From: a virus
Virus record (IMG/VR): IMGVR_UViG_3300006875_000161
Coordinates: 1-24,131 of that record
Direction: 5' to 3' (one strand)
DNA: 24,131 nucleotides
Below are positions 1 through 7,010 of the stretch, one piece after another (position 1 is the stretch's first letter; each line of letters starts with the position of its first letter). A model generated the notes under the pieces. The model worked only from the letters and a program-made list of their open reading frames with translations. It was not told where the DNA came from and ran no database searches. The position numbers were made by a program, and so were the translations under genes.

Positions 1-96
1 CCCACCACCAACGTTTGATATTGGCTTAGGTTTGGGGGCTTGTTTCTTTTCAGTCTTCTTCTTTTTAGGAGTTGAAGAAGTCTTCTTTGCAGCCAT
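1..96 (-). CDS. Lys-rich protein, N-terminal part only (3' end outside window)
   Basis: Thirty-two codons are open from an ATG at 96 to the window edge, so only the N-terminus is visible. It begins MAAKKTSSTPKKKKTEKKQ and continues with a Lys/Pro-rich stretch and a Gly run at the edge, with no hydrophobic segment. The start codon lies inside the last codons of the preceding 53-aa gene, and AAGGA/GAGAG stretches lie 5' of it, which suggests translational coupling. Basic, Ala/Lys/Pro-rich tails like this occur in phage structural and DNA-associated proteins, but no family can be named. It follows the giant 1778-aa gene and the 53-aa gene on the same strand. What is seen is the open frame and its composition; everything else is unknown. 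Confidence 0.55.
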   Translation of the reverse strand, partial: MAAKKTSSTPKKKKTEKKQAPKPKPISNVGGG

Positions 97-226
97 GTCT
101 CTCTTTTTCCTTGCGTCTTTGCTTGTACTCTAGCTTTTCTTGTTCTTCATACACTTCATCAAAAATGTCGTCTATGTTCTGTGAGTTAGCTAGTTTACGC
201 CAATCATCATTGCTGTACTTACGCAT
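65..226 (-). CDS. Small charged protein of unknown function (53 aa)
   Basis: This complete 53-codon frame starts at an ATG preceded by a good Shine-Dalgarno (AGAGG about 9 nt upstream). The product begins MRKYSNDDWRKLANSQNIDD, then has an acidic stretch and a Lys/Arg-rich segment (residues 28-43) that should form one long charged helix. There are no membrane segments. It lies 47 nt downstream of the stop of the giant gene and its 3' end overlaps the start of the next Lys-rich gene by 32 nt, so the three are probably cotranscribed. The function is not recognisable. The W at position 9 and the IDDIFDEVYEEQ helix could be a protein-interaction segment, but that is only inference from composition. 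Confidence 0.6.
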   Translation of the reverse strand: MRKYSNDDWRKLANSQNIDDIFDEVYEEQEKLEYKQRRKEKERHGCKEDFFNS

Positions 227-273
227 ATTGTTTATTACCTCTAAATATATGCTACTGGTTTTTACCTGTTATT

Positions 274-3200
274 TCAAGATTGTTGATCGTCTTTTTTGAT
301 AGTTGTGTTGTCAAACTGACCTGATAGTTTGGGAGGTGGGGGAGGCATCTGGCGACCTGATGTAGGTGTTAAGGGTATGTTATCAGGAGTTAGGTCGCCT
401 GTTCCAGCTTGAGTCACAGGACCCAATGCTGGTCTAGCTTGTCCTGGAAACGCGGATTCCCGGGATGATGGTGGTATTGATGGAACACTTAGTCCACTAG
501 GAGATGTGGGGTACTCAACATCAGGTGACATAGCGGATATGGTTATTCCGCGTTTACCACGGCCACCTGGTCCTGCTATTTCTGAATACCTTGGGCCTTC
601 ACCTGTATAGGTGACTTCCCCATAGAAGCGTTTGTTTCTATCGTTAACAGAAGCAGTTCTCTTAGGTCCAATTCTTGTGTACTGTCCAGCAGTGACTAAT
701 CTGCTAGTTGGTATTTCGTCGCCTTCTAGGTAAGGCCTTCCAACTGGAGTAGCAGTTGTAGGCATTAGTGTTGGAATACCAGTTCTAGGAGTACTGGGTG
801 GAGTTGGAGCATTAGGCTTTATCCACGACATAACCCTACCACCCCTAGGATCTTCACGAACTTGAATGGTGTCGGGGTCATAGGCTCCGGCCTCTTCTGG
901 AGAAACCGGTTGTTGCTCATTCAGGTTCAGTTGCTTGCTTAGGGTTCCTCCTAAGTTTTTTGGTACAAGAGGAGCTCCATATTCGTTTAACCTTGGTGTG
1001 GTTTTGGGAAGACTCTTTAAGAAAGCAGCTCCATATGGGTCTAAGAAAGCAACTCCATATGAGTAAGTTGTTCTGGTTGCTTTTCTTGCAGCATCAGCTT
1101 TATTGTATTCATGCATTGCTTGACGAGCAGCAGCGTTTTCTTCACGAGTTTTACGTAATGAGAACTCAGATAGTGCATCACTACTTGCAACACCTGATGT
1201 TGCTTGAGCCAAAGCTCCCAACGCTGGAGCGCTTTCGTCTATGTCTACGTTAGTTGCGGGCTCTTCTGCAGGGGCTTTTGGTGTTGGGCCAAGAATCTCT
1301 TTAACTGATTTACCAGCACTTTGACGCGTAGAACCTTTAGCAGTTCTAAGCATATTTGGAGTAGAAATAGAAAGGTTTATTTTCAGTTTCTGTGCAAGCT
1401 TAATTCGTTCCGCTGTGCTTTCTGGGATATCTATCTTAGAAGGGTCCCTAGGTTCAACACCAGTTGTTGGAATATCAAATTGCGAACCTAGGGCTCTAGA
1501 TCGTGGTGCTGGGGTTGTTTCCCCAGTTGCTTCTTCTACCGAGGCCATATCACCAGCCATCTCTGACCGTGATGTTCGATAATTAAGATCATTCAAGGTG
1601 CTGATGCTGACACCTTGTGGCACTGGTGTCAAGAACGGCTTTGTTGTACCGGCGTCATCACCCGTTGGCACGCGAAGGCTATCTAGAACACTGTGTATTA
1701 GTCCTTCATCTCCAAGCTTCATTTCACCAGAACGGGTAACAAGACCTTTTTCTCTTAATCTTTCTGATTTTGTTCTGGCAACTGTTACAGGAGTAGCTTC
1801 TTTTACAATGTATTTTCCTGTTGGGTTTTCTGTTGGGTGCCAGACTCCACCTTCATCTTGTATATCTAATTCTGATTTAACTGATACACCAGGAGTTTTG
1901 TTCTTACCCTTGCCCAACTGTTCGGCGGTTGTGACAAACGGAGTTAATTTAACGTTTGCTCTTTTGGTTACCGGGTTACCAGCCTTGTCAAGTACAGGAA
2001 CTGGGTTACCACGTGCGTCTACGGTTGGTTTACCACTCTCGTCTGTTACATACTCTGGAAAGTTTCTCTCTTCAGTTTCTTTTATAACTGGGTTTCCTTC
2101 AGAATCCAGTACCGCTTTTCCGTGCTTGTCTTTCTCTATTTCATAATAGAATTTTCTTGGCTTTGGATTTCCAGCTGCGTCAGTTCCCGCAACGGAGCGT
2201 GTTGGGGAAGTACCAGCAACGGTTGGGTCTATACGTTGTTGCAAAGCACGCAACATGCGAACACGTATTTCGGTTTCATCGTCAGGGTTGACTACTGAAT
2301 CATCGTCATCTCGTTGAATAGGTGTACCGGATTCGTCAAGTCTGACGTAACCTTTTGCGGTGGTTTTAAACCCTAATGCTTCTTCAATTTTGGCAATATG
2401 TTCACTGACCGCTTTTCGTCCAGCTAGATTTACTACTCGTTTTTGAGCAGACGTCCTTTGTCTGTGACGCTTTTTCTCTTCAGGAGAAGCACCTGGTGCT
2501 AGAGGTTCAATAGGCATAAACGTTGGGTTGACTGTTCCGTCTTTTCTAAGTGCCATTGGGTGGCTACCTTCACGGATTTGCCGCATAACGTCAGCTTCAG
2601 CTTTAGATTTTATGTCTTTTATTGCAGCAAGGTCAGCAAGTCCTTGCTCAACATATGGTTTTCTTTGCGCTAGAGCCTCAACCCCTGCTCGTAGATCTTC
2701 TTCATCGCGGCTTCCTTGTTCAGCTCTGTAGTCTTCCAGTTTTGCTGCTTCTTCATCGGTGTACATTGGTTTTTCACCAATGGACTTCAAGTATTCTCTT
2801 TGTTCTGCCTCTGAACGCAACCGCACCGGCCCTGTTTCACCAGCAGCCTTTCGTTTTAATATATCTTTTTGTATATTTGCAAACATTGGGAGTACAAGCT
2901 GCGAACTGATTACACCAGGTATACCCTTTTCTTTAAAGCCTGGTATAAACTGTTCAATTTTGTCTGCAGTATCTTCTTCAATTGTTGGGCCTACTGGCTT
3001 GAGGCCTTTAGCAGTAGGGACAATTCGACGCACTACTCCTTCTTCAGGAGTTTCTACCTTTGTGACATTGCCAGCTTCATCAGTTGATTCTTTTTCAACC
3101 ATCTTTGTTGAATAGTCATAGTCAGTCCATCTTGGATCTGCAGTATCAACGTTTGTTAGTACTTCTTCTCCACCTTTGAACTTAAGTTTTTCTGAAACGC

Positions 3201-5610
3201 CTGCAGGTATTCTTACGTTACCAGTTGCTGGATCTATCCTGGTGTCACTTCTATACACACCAGCTGGTTGTGGGGCAACGTAGTAACTTGGAACACGCAT
3301 TGCATTTACAGTTGCGTTATTTGCCATCTCTTCAAGACTGACATCGGCTGATTTTAGACGCTTTGCATTTCTGCGAAGGATTACTCGCCGTTGCCCTGAA
3401 CGTGTACGTTTACCTGTTGTTGGGTCAGTAACAACTTGTTCAGATCCTTTGACTTCTTTTAGTTCTCCACCCTGAGCAAGTTCAGATGCCACTACATCAG
3501 TATCTAAACCAATGTCAGTCAATTCACCGTTTTGTTTTCTGGTGTATTGTCGAGAACCCCGTGCTTCGTCTTGTGCTTCTACTGCTTCTTGAAGTTTATC
3601 AAAGTAAGCTTGTTGTTCTTCATCAGACATATCTTCTACGTCTTTTGTTGCTGGAGCCCCGGGAATAGTACGAACATAAGGTTGTGCTGACTTATCAACC
3701 CATGGATATTTAGCTGGATCAAGATTAGTAGTTGGAGTAAAAGGACCACCAAAACCCGATTGATTGCCAGATGGGTCTACTTTAACAGTAGCTTCTCCAG
3801 TGTCTGGGTCGTATGTTTCAGTGCGCGATGTTACAGTGGCTGTGTACGGCTCGCTTCTTGTAGCACGCATTGCTTCAGCTTCTTGTTCTTGTTTTGAACC
3901 TGCGGTGCTGACGCCCTCTAAATATGACTCTGCGATTTGTTTTTCATAAGGAGTTAGTGTTGGAGAAGTTTCATCGGGTTCAACAGAGAATGGCCCAGTG
4001 ACACTAGCCCTACTGGGTACTACTTCTTCTTTTCCTGTACCAGAAGTTTCCAATGGCTGCGTTTCAGCTTGACCCGACCTATCTTTTTTCCAAACGAGTT
4101 TTCCTCTTGAGTCCCTAGCTTGACGCCCGGTATTGGGGTCCATTACTGGAGTTTTTACCAACTTAGATTCACTTGGTCTTCGTCTTACTGTGTAGTTACC
4201 TCTATATACAGGCTCTGCTACTCCGCGAGCTGCTTCGCCCTCTCGCAAACGCATTCTGTTTAATTCTGGGGTTATTAAAAGGTTTGCTGCAGCTGAAAGT
4301 CTTGCAGAGTCAGTTGTGTCAAACTGACTTGACAGAGCTTTGGAAGATTGATTTGTTTGTAGCATGCTACGTTCGAGATCTGACGCTTCTGCTAGAGGGT
4401 TAGGAACATCTCCTTGCCCTGGTGTAGGTATAGCACCAAGTTCTGAAAGAGCTCTGCTTTCAGTATCGGCAGCTGATCTTGCTGAGCCTTTTACTATGTC
4501 TTTTCCACCTTTACCAAAGGTAATAGCACCAGCTTCACCTGGTTCTACCAGTGAAGAGCTTTCGGTAAACGGCGTCGTTGGAATGTCTAACTGCTCGGAT
4601 ACATCCTGAGCGGCTTGTTCATCGTCAGCTCTTGGGGCCTCATACATTGTGTTTGGAGCAAGATCATCATCTGCTGCATCTGCTCCCCATCCTTGCATAT
4701 ACAGAATGTGAGATACGTAGTCTTTTGCAGTTGGCTTTCTACCACCTGGGCCAACTCTACCCATGCTGTCTGCGTTTCTAGAGCCAGGTGGAGCAGTAAG
4801 TAACGGACGAACTTCTTTTGATTTAAACGTTTTTGCGTATGTCGCCAGGTCTTCTGGATGAAGTTCTGGTGAGTCTGACCCACCTGAGTGGCCTTCCTCA
4901 CCCGGTAGAACTACCCTTATGTTAGTGCGTCCTTCTACGGGCTTATGACCTTTCCCTGGTACATACAGATGTAGGTTTTCGGCTTCCTTAGTTCTAACTA
5001 CTTTAGAACCAGTACCAGTAACTACAGTTTTGGGTCCAACTTGCGACGTACCACCCTGTATACGTGGGGTGGCTCCCGTACCTTCAAGCTGTACCGTGCC
5101 TGATGGATCTGGTACTACTACAGTTTTTCCAGTATCAGGGTCTGTTATCTTAGTTTGTCCCCGCTGTTTAAGAGATAGAGTTTCTTTTACATCAGCAATA
5201 TCTGAAGTTTTTGGGAAAGCCGCAACCCGAGCAGCACGTGCAGATACTACATCTGCTCTTTCTTTTGCAGTTCCAAGTTTCTTAACGCGCCCCGCTGCAG
5301 CTGCTTTAACAGTCTCTGTTTTTGAAGAACCAACACGTCTGTTTCGTTCTGGGTTTTCTTTATCAGACTTAAGTTCTTTACTTACTCTGTCCTTGGCAGT
5401 TTTAACTAGATCACTTACTACGGCGCGTACAACCGGGCTTGCGGCTTTAAAAAGGTCTCTATACTCAGGAGTTTTTGGAACTTGTTGAGCTTTTCCCTCT
5501 TTTGCAACGTAGAACCCACCTGAGGCCTTTATTAGCTTTTCTAGATGAGCACTATCCTCAGCTGATAGCTGGCTAACTTCAGGCGTCTCTTCTTTTGGGT
5601 TCTCGGCCAT
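274..5610 (-). CDS. Giant low-complexity, repeat-containing phage protein (1778 aa)
   Basis: The single largest gene of the window. It has an ATG start with GGAG seven nt upstream. The protein is almost entirely hydrophilic, rich in Pro, Thr, Ser, Gly, Glu and Lys, with no signal peptide or membrane span, so it is predicted to be largely disordered or a chain of short turn-rich modules. Two kinds of repeat are visible. A short motif, L-(S/G)-x-Q-(F/L)-D-(I/N)-(P)-T-T, recurs near residues 338-346, 424-432, 1373-1382 and 1761-1770 (the last nine residues follow it). Turn units of the type D-P-x-T-G-(K/N/E) and D-x-x-G-(N/K)-P-V recur at about residues 151-171, 489-511, 597-617, 727-804 and 1141-1214. 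An octapeptide Y-G-(V/A)-A-F-L-x-x is tandemly repeated at about 1516-1532. The N-terminal 120 residues are more helical and basic. A length of 1778 aa suggests a virion, scaffold or ejected protein, but it lacks the hydrophobic and coiled-coil look of a tape measure. Function is unknown. Confidence 0.9.
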   Translation of the reverse strand: MAENPKEETPEVSQLSAEDSAHLEKLIKASGGFYVAKEGKAQQVPKTPEYRDLFKAASPVVRAVVSDLVKTAKDRVSKELKSDKENPERNRRVGSSKTETVKAAAAGRVKKLGTAKERADVVSARAARVAAFPKTSDIADVKETLSLKQRGQTKITDPDTGKTVVVPDPSGTVQLEGTGATPRIQGGTSQVGPKTVVTGTGSKVVRTKEAENLHLYVPGKGHKPVEGRTNIRVVLPGEEGHSGGSDSPELHPEDLATYAKTFKSKEVRPLLTAPPGSRNADSMGRVGPGGRKPTAKDYVSHILYMQGWGADAADDDLAPNTMYEAPRADDEQAAQDVSEQLDIPTTPFTESSSLVEPGEAGAITFGKGGKDIVKGSARSAADTESRALSELGAIPTPGQGDVPNPLAEASDLERSMLQTNQSSKALSSQFDTTDSARLSAAANLLITPELNRMRLREGEAARGVAEPVYRGNYTVRRRPSESKLVKTPVMDPNTGRQARDSRGKLVWKKDRSGQAETQPLETSGTGKEEVVPSRASVTGPFSVEPDETSPTLTPYEKQIAESYLEGVSTAGSKQEQEAEAMRATRSEPYTATVTSRTETYDPDTGEATVKVDPSGNQSGFGGPFTPTTNLDPAKYPWVDKSAQPYVRTIPGAPATKDVEDMSDEEQQAYFDKLQEAVEAQDEARGSRQYTRKQNGELTDIGLDTDVVASELAQGGELKEVKGSEQVVTDPTTGKRTRSGQRRVILRRNAKRLKSADVSLEEMANNATVNAMRVPSYYVAPQPAGVYRSDTRIDPATGNVRIPAGVSEKLKFKGGEEVLTNVDTADPRWTDYDYSTKMVEKESTDEAGNVTKVETPEEGVVRRIVPTAKGLKPVGPTIEEDTADKIEQFIPGFKEKGIPGVISSQLVLPMFANIQKDILKRKAAGETGPVRLRSEAEQREYLKSIGEKPMYTDEEAAKLEDYRAEQGSRDEEDLRAGVEALAQRKPYVEQGLADLAAIKDIKSKAEADVMRQIREGSHPMALRKDGTVNPTFMPIEPLAPGASPEEKKRHRQRTSAQKRVVNLAGRKAVSEHIAKIEEALGFKTTAKGYVRLDESGTPIQRDDDDSVVNPDDETEIRVRMLRALQQRIDPTVAGTSPTRSVAGTDAAGNPKPRKFYYEIEKDKHGKAVLDSEGNPVIKETEERNFPEYVTDESGKPTVDARGNPVPVLDKAGNPVTKRANVKLTPFVTTAEQLGKGKNKTPGVSVKSELDIQDEGGVWHPTENPTGKYIVKEATPVTVARTKSERLREKGLVTRSGEMKLGDEGLIHSVLDSLRVPTGDDAGTTKPFLTPVPQGVSISTLNDLNYRTSRSEMAGDMASVEEATGETTPAPRSRALGSQFDIPTTGVEPRDPSKIDIPESTAERIKLAQKLKINLSISTPNMLRTAKGSTRQSAGKSVKEILGPTPKAPAEEPATNVDIDESAPALGALAQATSGVASSDALSEFSLRKTREENAAARQAMHEYNKADAARKATRTTYSYGVAFLDPYGAAFLKSLPKTTPRLNEYGAPLVPKNLGGTLSKQLNLNEQQPVSPEEAGAYDPDTIQVREDPRGGRVMSWIKPNAPTPPSTPRTGIPTLMPTTATPVGRPYLEGDEIPTSRLVTAGQYTRIGPKRTASVNDRNKRFYGEVTYTGEGPRYSEIAGPGGRGKRGITISAMSPDVEYPTSPSGLSVPSIPPSSRESAFPGQARPALGPVTQAGTGDLTPDNIPLTPTSGRQMPPPPPKLSGQFDNTTIKKDDQQS
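1017..1064 (-). repeat. Two tandem copies of a 24-nt unit inside the giant gene
   Basis: Positions 1017-1040 and 1041-1064 are near-identical 24-nt units (core gaaagca-g/a-ctccatatg-g/a-gt). On the minus strand they encode consecutive octapeptides of the form YGVAFLDP / YGAAFLKS. The frame is preserved, which points to an in-frame duplication. A weaker related peptide, EYGAPLVPKN, follows about 16 residues later. Confidence 0.75.
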
Positions 5611-5627
5611 TGATCACTCCGTTAGGC

Positions 5628-5639
5628 TAACACGTGTTA
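5628..5639. promoter_or_regulatory. 12-bp perfect palindrome, operator candidate upstream of the giant gene
   Basis: TAACACGTGTTA reads identically on both strands and lies 17 nt upstream of the giant gene's ATG, between that start and a candidate extended -10 box. This places it at or just after the predicted transcription start, where a repressor would act. No protein in the window can be assigned to it. Confidence 0.4.
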
Positions 5640-5645
5640 CTTAAT

Positions 5646-5654
5646 ATAATACCA
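5646..5654 (-). promoter_or_regulatory. Candidate extended -10 promoter for the giant gene
   Basis: On the minus strand the sequence reads TGG-TATTAT, a TGn extended -10 element, in the 60-nt gap between the SpoVS stop and the giant gene. A convincing -35 hexamer is not visible. The same nine bases occur upstream of the plus-strand Dps gene, which adds some weight. Confidence 0.35.
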
Positions 5655-5670
5655 GCTATTTATAGGTGTA

Positions 5671-5952
5671 TTACCGAGTAACTGGTTTAAAAGAGATGGC
5701 AGAAATGGTTTCTCCGTTGTCACCAGGGATATCATCAAACCCTATAATGAAGCACAAATCAACACCTCTTGGTGCTACAAAACCTCGTGCTATAGCGCAA
5801 GCTTTAACAGCTTGGTTGACTGCACTAGCACCTATTGCGCGCATCTTTGGAGACTGGCCGGCAATTACTGACCTGGCGACAATCGATCCAACACTTTGTG
5901 GGTTACTACCACCTGATACTTTTACAATATCATCTACTGGTTCTTGAGACAT
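5671..5952 (-). CDS. spoVS: SpoVS-like (stage V sporulation protein S family) small nucleic-acid-binding protein
   Basis: The 93-aa product has the SpoVS signature almost throughout. VKVSGGSNPQSVGSIVARS (from residue 11) matches the family's KVS-x-x-S-x-P-x-S-V-A-G-A start. AIGASAVNQAVKACAIARGF and VAPRGVDLCFIIGF match the highly conserved core AIGAGALNQAVKA-IARGFVAP-GVDL. Its length equals that of typical SpoVS proteins plus a short N-terminal tail. Members are small Alba-like proteins thought to bind nucleic acid; in Bacillus SpoVS affects sporulation and septation. The ATG has a strong GGAG seven nt upstream. It sits at the 3' end of the replication operon, after the Holliday-junction resolvase and a small hairpin. 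In a phage it could coat DNA or RNA or interfere with host differentiation; both roles are inference. Confidence 0.88.
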   Translation of the reverse strand: MSQEPVDDIVKVSGGSNPQSVGSIVARSVIAGQSPKMRAIGASAVNQAVKACAIARGFVAPRGVDLCFIIGFDDIPGDNGETISAISFKPVTR

Positions 5953-5972
5953 AGTTTACTCCGTATGTTTAA

Positions 5973-5990
5973 AAGGTTGTTATCAACCTT
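5973..5990 (-). terminator. Small hairpin after the resolvase gene, possible weak terminator or attenuator
   Basis: AAGGTTG and CAACCTT form a perfect 7-bp stem around a 4-nt loop in the 44-nt gap between the resolvase stop and the SpoVS start. On the minus-strand transcript it is followed by only two further T residues, so termination would be weak. It may instead stabilise an mRNA end. Confidence 0.35.
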
Positions 5991-5996
5991 ATAATT

Positions 5997-6362
5997 TTAG
6001 GAGTAACCGCCCTCTTTCAGCAGAGTAACAAAGTCATCTAACCGCATCACAACGTAGGTATCACCTAGTGCTTTTTCCCCTTTACCAGCCCGTTTAACAA
6101 CTAAGGCTGGCAAAGATTTACCTAGTTTTGCTGCCTGTTCAACAGTAGCGTCTAACCACCCGCTTAAGTTTAACTTACGTTGGTTTTTACACTGTATGGC
6201 AAGTTCTCTTTCGGCTATGTTATTGCGTATGCCGTTGATATCTCCGGTGTCTTCACTACCCTTGAGCACTGTACGAGAAGCTTTAAGGAACCCGTTGCTG
6301 TTTAAATAACGTTTGATAGATGTTTCAAACGAAGTTCCTTTTTGTTTTGCTCTATTTGTCAT
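5997..6362 (-). CDS. PD-(D/E)XK endonuclease, Holliday-junction resolvase-like
   Basis: This 121-aa protein has the layout of phage and archaeal Hjc-like resolvases. KGTSFETSIKRYLNSNGF (from residue 8) carries the first acidic residue, E13. GSEDTGDINGI carries D41. The third motif reads AIQCKN, giving Q57-x-K59. A helical segment with GWLDATVEQAAKLGK and a final beta strand (YVVMRLDDFVTLL) complete the fold. Such enzymes cut four-way junctions and branched replication products, which fits its place downstream of RecA and polymerase in the same operon. The oddity is Q57, where the usual residue is Glu; many active nucleases tolerate variants, but activity is not assured. The start overlaps the preceding 53-aa gene by 11 nt. 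Confidence 0.8.
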   Translation of the reverse strand: MTNRAKQKGTSFETSIKRYLNSNGFLKASRTVLKGSEDTGDINGIRNNIAERELAIQCKNQRKLNLSGWLDATVEQAAKLGKSLPALVVKRAGKGEKALGDTYVVMRLDDFVTLLKEGGYS

Positions 6363-6513
6363 CTCTAAAGATATTTCTAATTTCGATCAGCAAGGCTTTG
6401 ATCTCTTTAAGAGTGTCATTAATTCGGTTAAGTGGTTCTGTGGTAGAACGATATGCGTCGGACTGAGACGCTAGTCGAGCGTTGGCCTTGTCTGCCCATT
6501 CGTTAGTGTTCAT
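6352..6513 (-). CDS. Small helical protein of unknown function (53 aa)
   Basis: This complete short frame starts at an ATG with GGAG eight nt upstream, just 2 nt after the stop of the preceding gene (that gene's last codons supply the Shine-Dalgarno). It overlaps the resolvase start by 11 nt. The product begins MNTNEWADKANARLASQSDA and ends in a predicted amphipathic helix with heptad-like Leu/Ile spacing (LNRINDTLKEIKALLIEIRN), so it may oligomerise through a short coiled coil. No family is recognised. The tight packing and good ribosome-binding site are the main reasons to accept it. Confidence 0.65.
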   Translation of the reverse strand: MNTNEWADKANARLASQSDAYRSTTEPLNRINDTLKEIKALLIEIRNIFRDDK

Positions 6514-6515
6514 AG

Positions 6516-7010
6516 TTATGCTCCAAATCTAGATGTACGTTGTTCTTTACTGTTTAAACCTATACGCCTACTAAGTTCTCTTGAAAGAAGCTGAGCCCCT
6601 CTCTCACATGATTCAAATACAGCTTCTACTAGCTTTCTATAAGCTCTAGACACTTGGTATTTTTCTTGCTGAGCTACGACTCGTGGGTCTGTATCTCTAC
6701 GGGCTTTGGCAATCGTAACTCTATCACCTTTTACATCTGAACCCCATTGTTCAATGAGCACCTTGGCTTCTGTAATGCGGCACAAGTTACCGTCTCTGTC
6801 CTCATCAATCTCAGCCTGTACTAGTTGTCCTTTAGTGTATGACACCCAGGACATAAACTCAGTGTACAAATCCATAAGGGAACTATCGTCAAGGTCGTCC
6901 AGGTGGTCAGGTAGTTCTGGTGGGCTATCCGACGGTCTTGTTGGCAACGAAAACTTACTCCTAAATTTAGTAAGAGCTGGGTCTCCATCGTCTTTTGGTA
7001 TTACTCTCAT
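6516..7010 (-). CDS. Conserved-looking phage protein of unknown function (164 aa)
   Basis: The chosen start is the ATG at 7010, because it forms an ATGA overlap with the stop of the upstream Cas4-like gene and has AAAGG about 10 nt upstream; the frame stays open to a TTG nine nt further up, which would add only three residues. The product has a Pro-rich N-terminus (residues 20-36), then a helical segment beginning LDDLDDSSLMDLYTEFMSWV that matches the style of helical bundle proteins in actinophage replication modules, and ends with basic helices rich in Arg (RELSRRIGL). There are no Cys or metal motifs and no membrane segment. The context suggests a DNA recombination or repair accessory role, but no function can be assigned. 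Confidence 0.8.
   Translation of the reverse strand: MRVIPKDDGDPALTKFRSKFSLPTRPSDSPPELPDHLDDLDDSSLMDLYTEFMSWVSYTKGQLVQAEIDEDRDGNLCRITEAKVLIEQWGSDVKGDRVTIAKARRDTDPRVVAQQEKYQVSRAYRKLVEAVFESCERGAQLLSRELSRRIGLNSKEQRTSRFGA

Noticed and set aside
72-299. Plus-strand open frame of 75 codons at the left end
   Set aside because: It runs antisense to the 53-aa and Lys-rich genes, is Ser/Leu/Cys-rich in a way typical of antisense frames, and has no ribosome-binding site.
1598-2146. Plus-strand open frame of 182 codons inside the giant gene
   Set aside because: Antisense to a 1778-codon frame with protein-like repeats; composition (Ser, Phe, Pro, Val) is that of a mirror frame.
4587-4901. Second minus-strand frame of 104 codons overlapping the giant gene
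   Set aside because: Overlaps the giant frame in a different phase, Gln/Thr-rich without motifs, and no start signal.
5030-5488. Plus-strand open frame of 152 codons
   Set aside because: Antisense shadow of the N-terminal part of the giant gene; no Shine-Dalgarno and no recognisable domain.
5666-5947. Plus-strand frame opposite the SpoVS gene
   Set aside because: The minus-strand frame encodes an unmistakable SpoVS core, so the antisense frame is a by-product.
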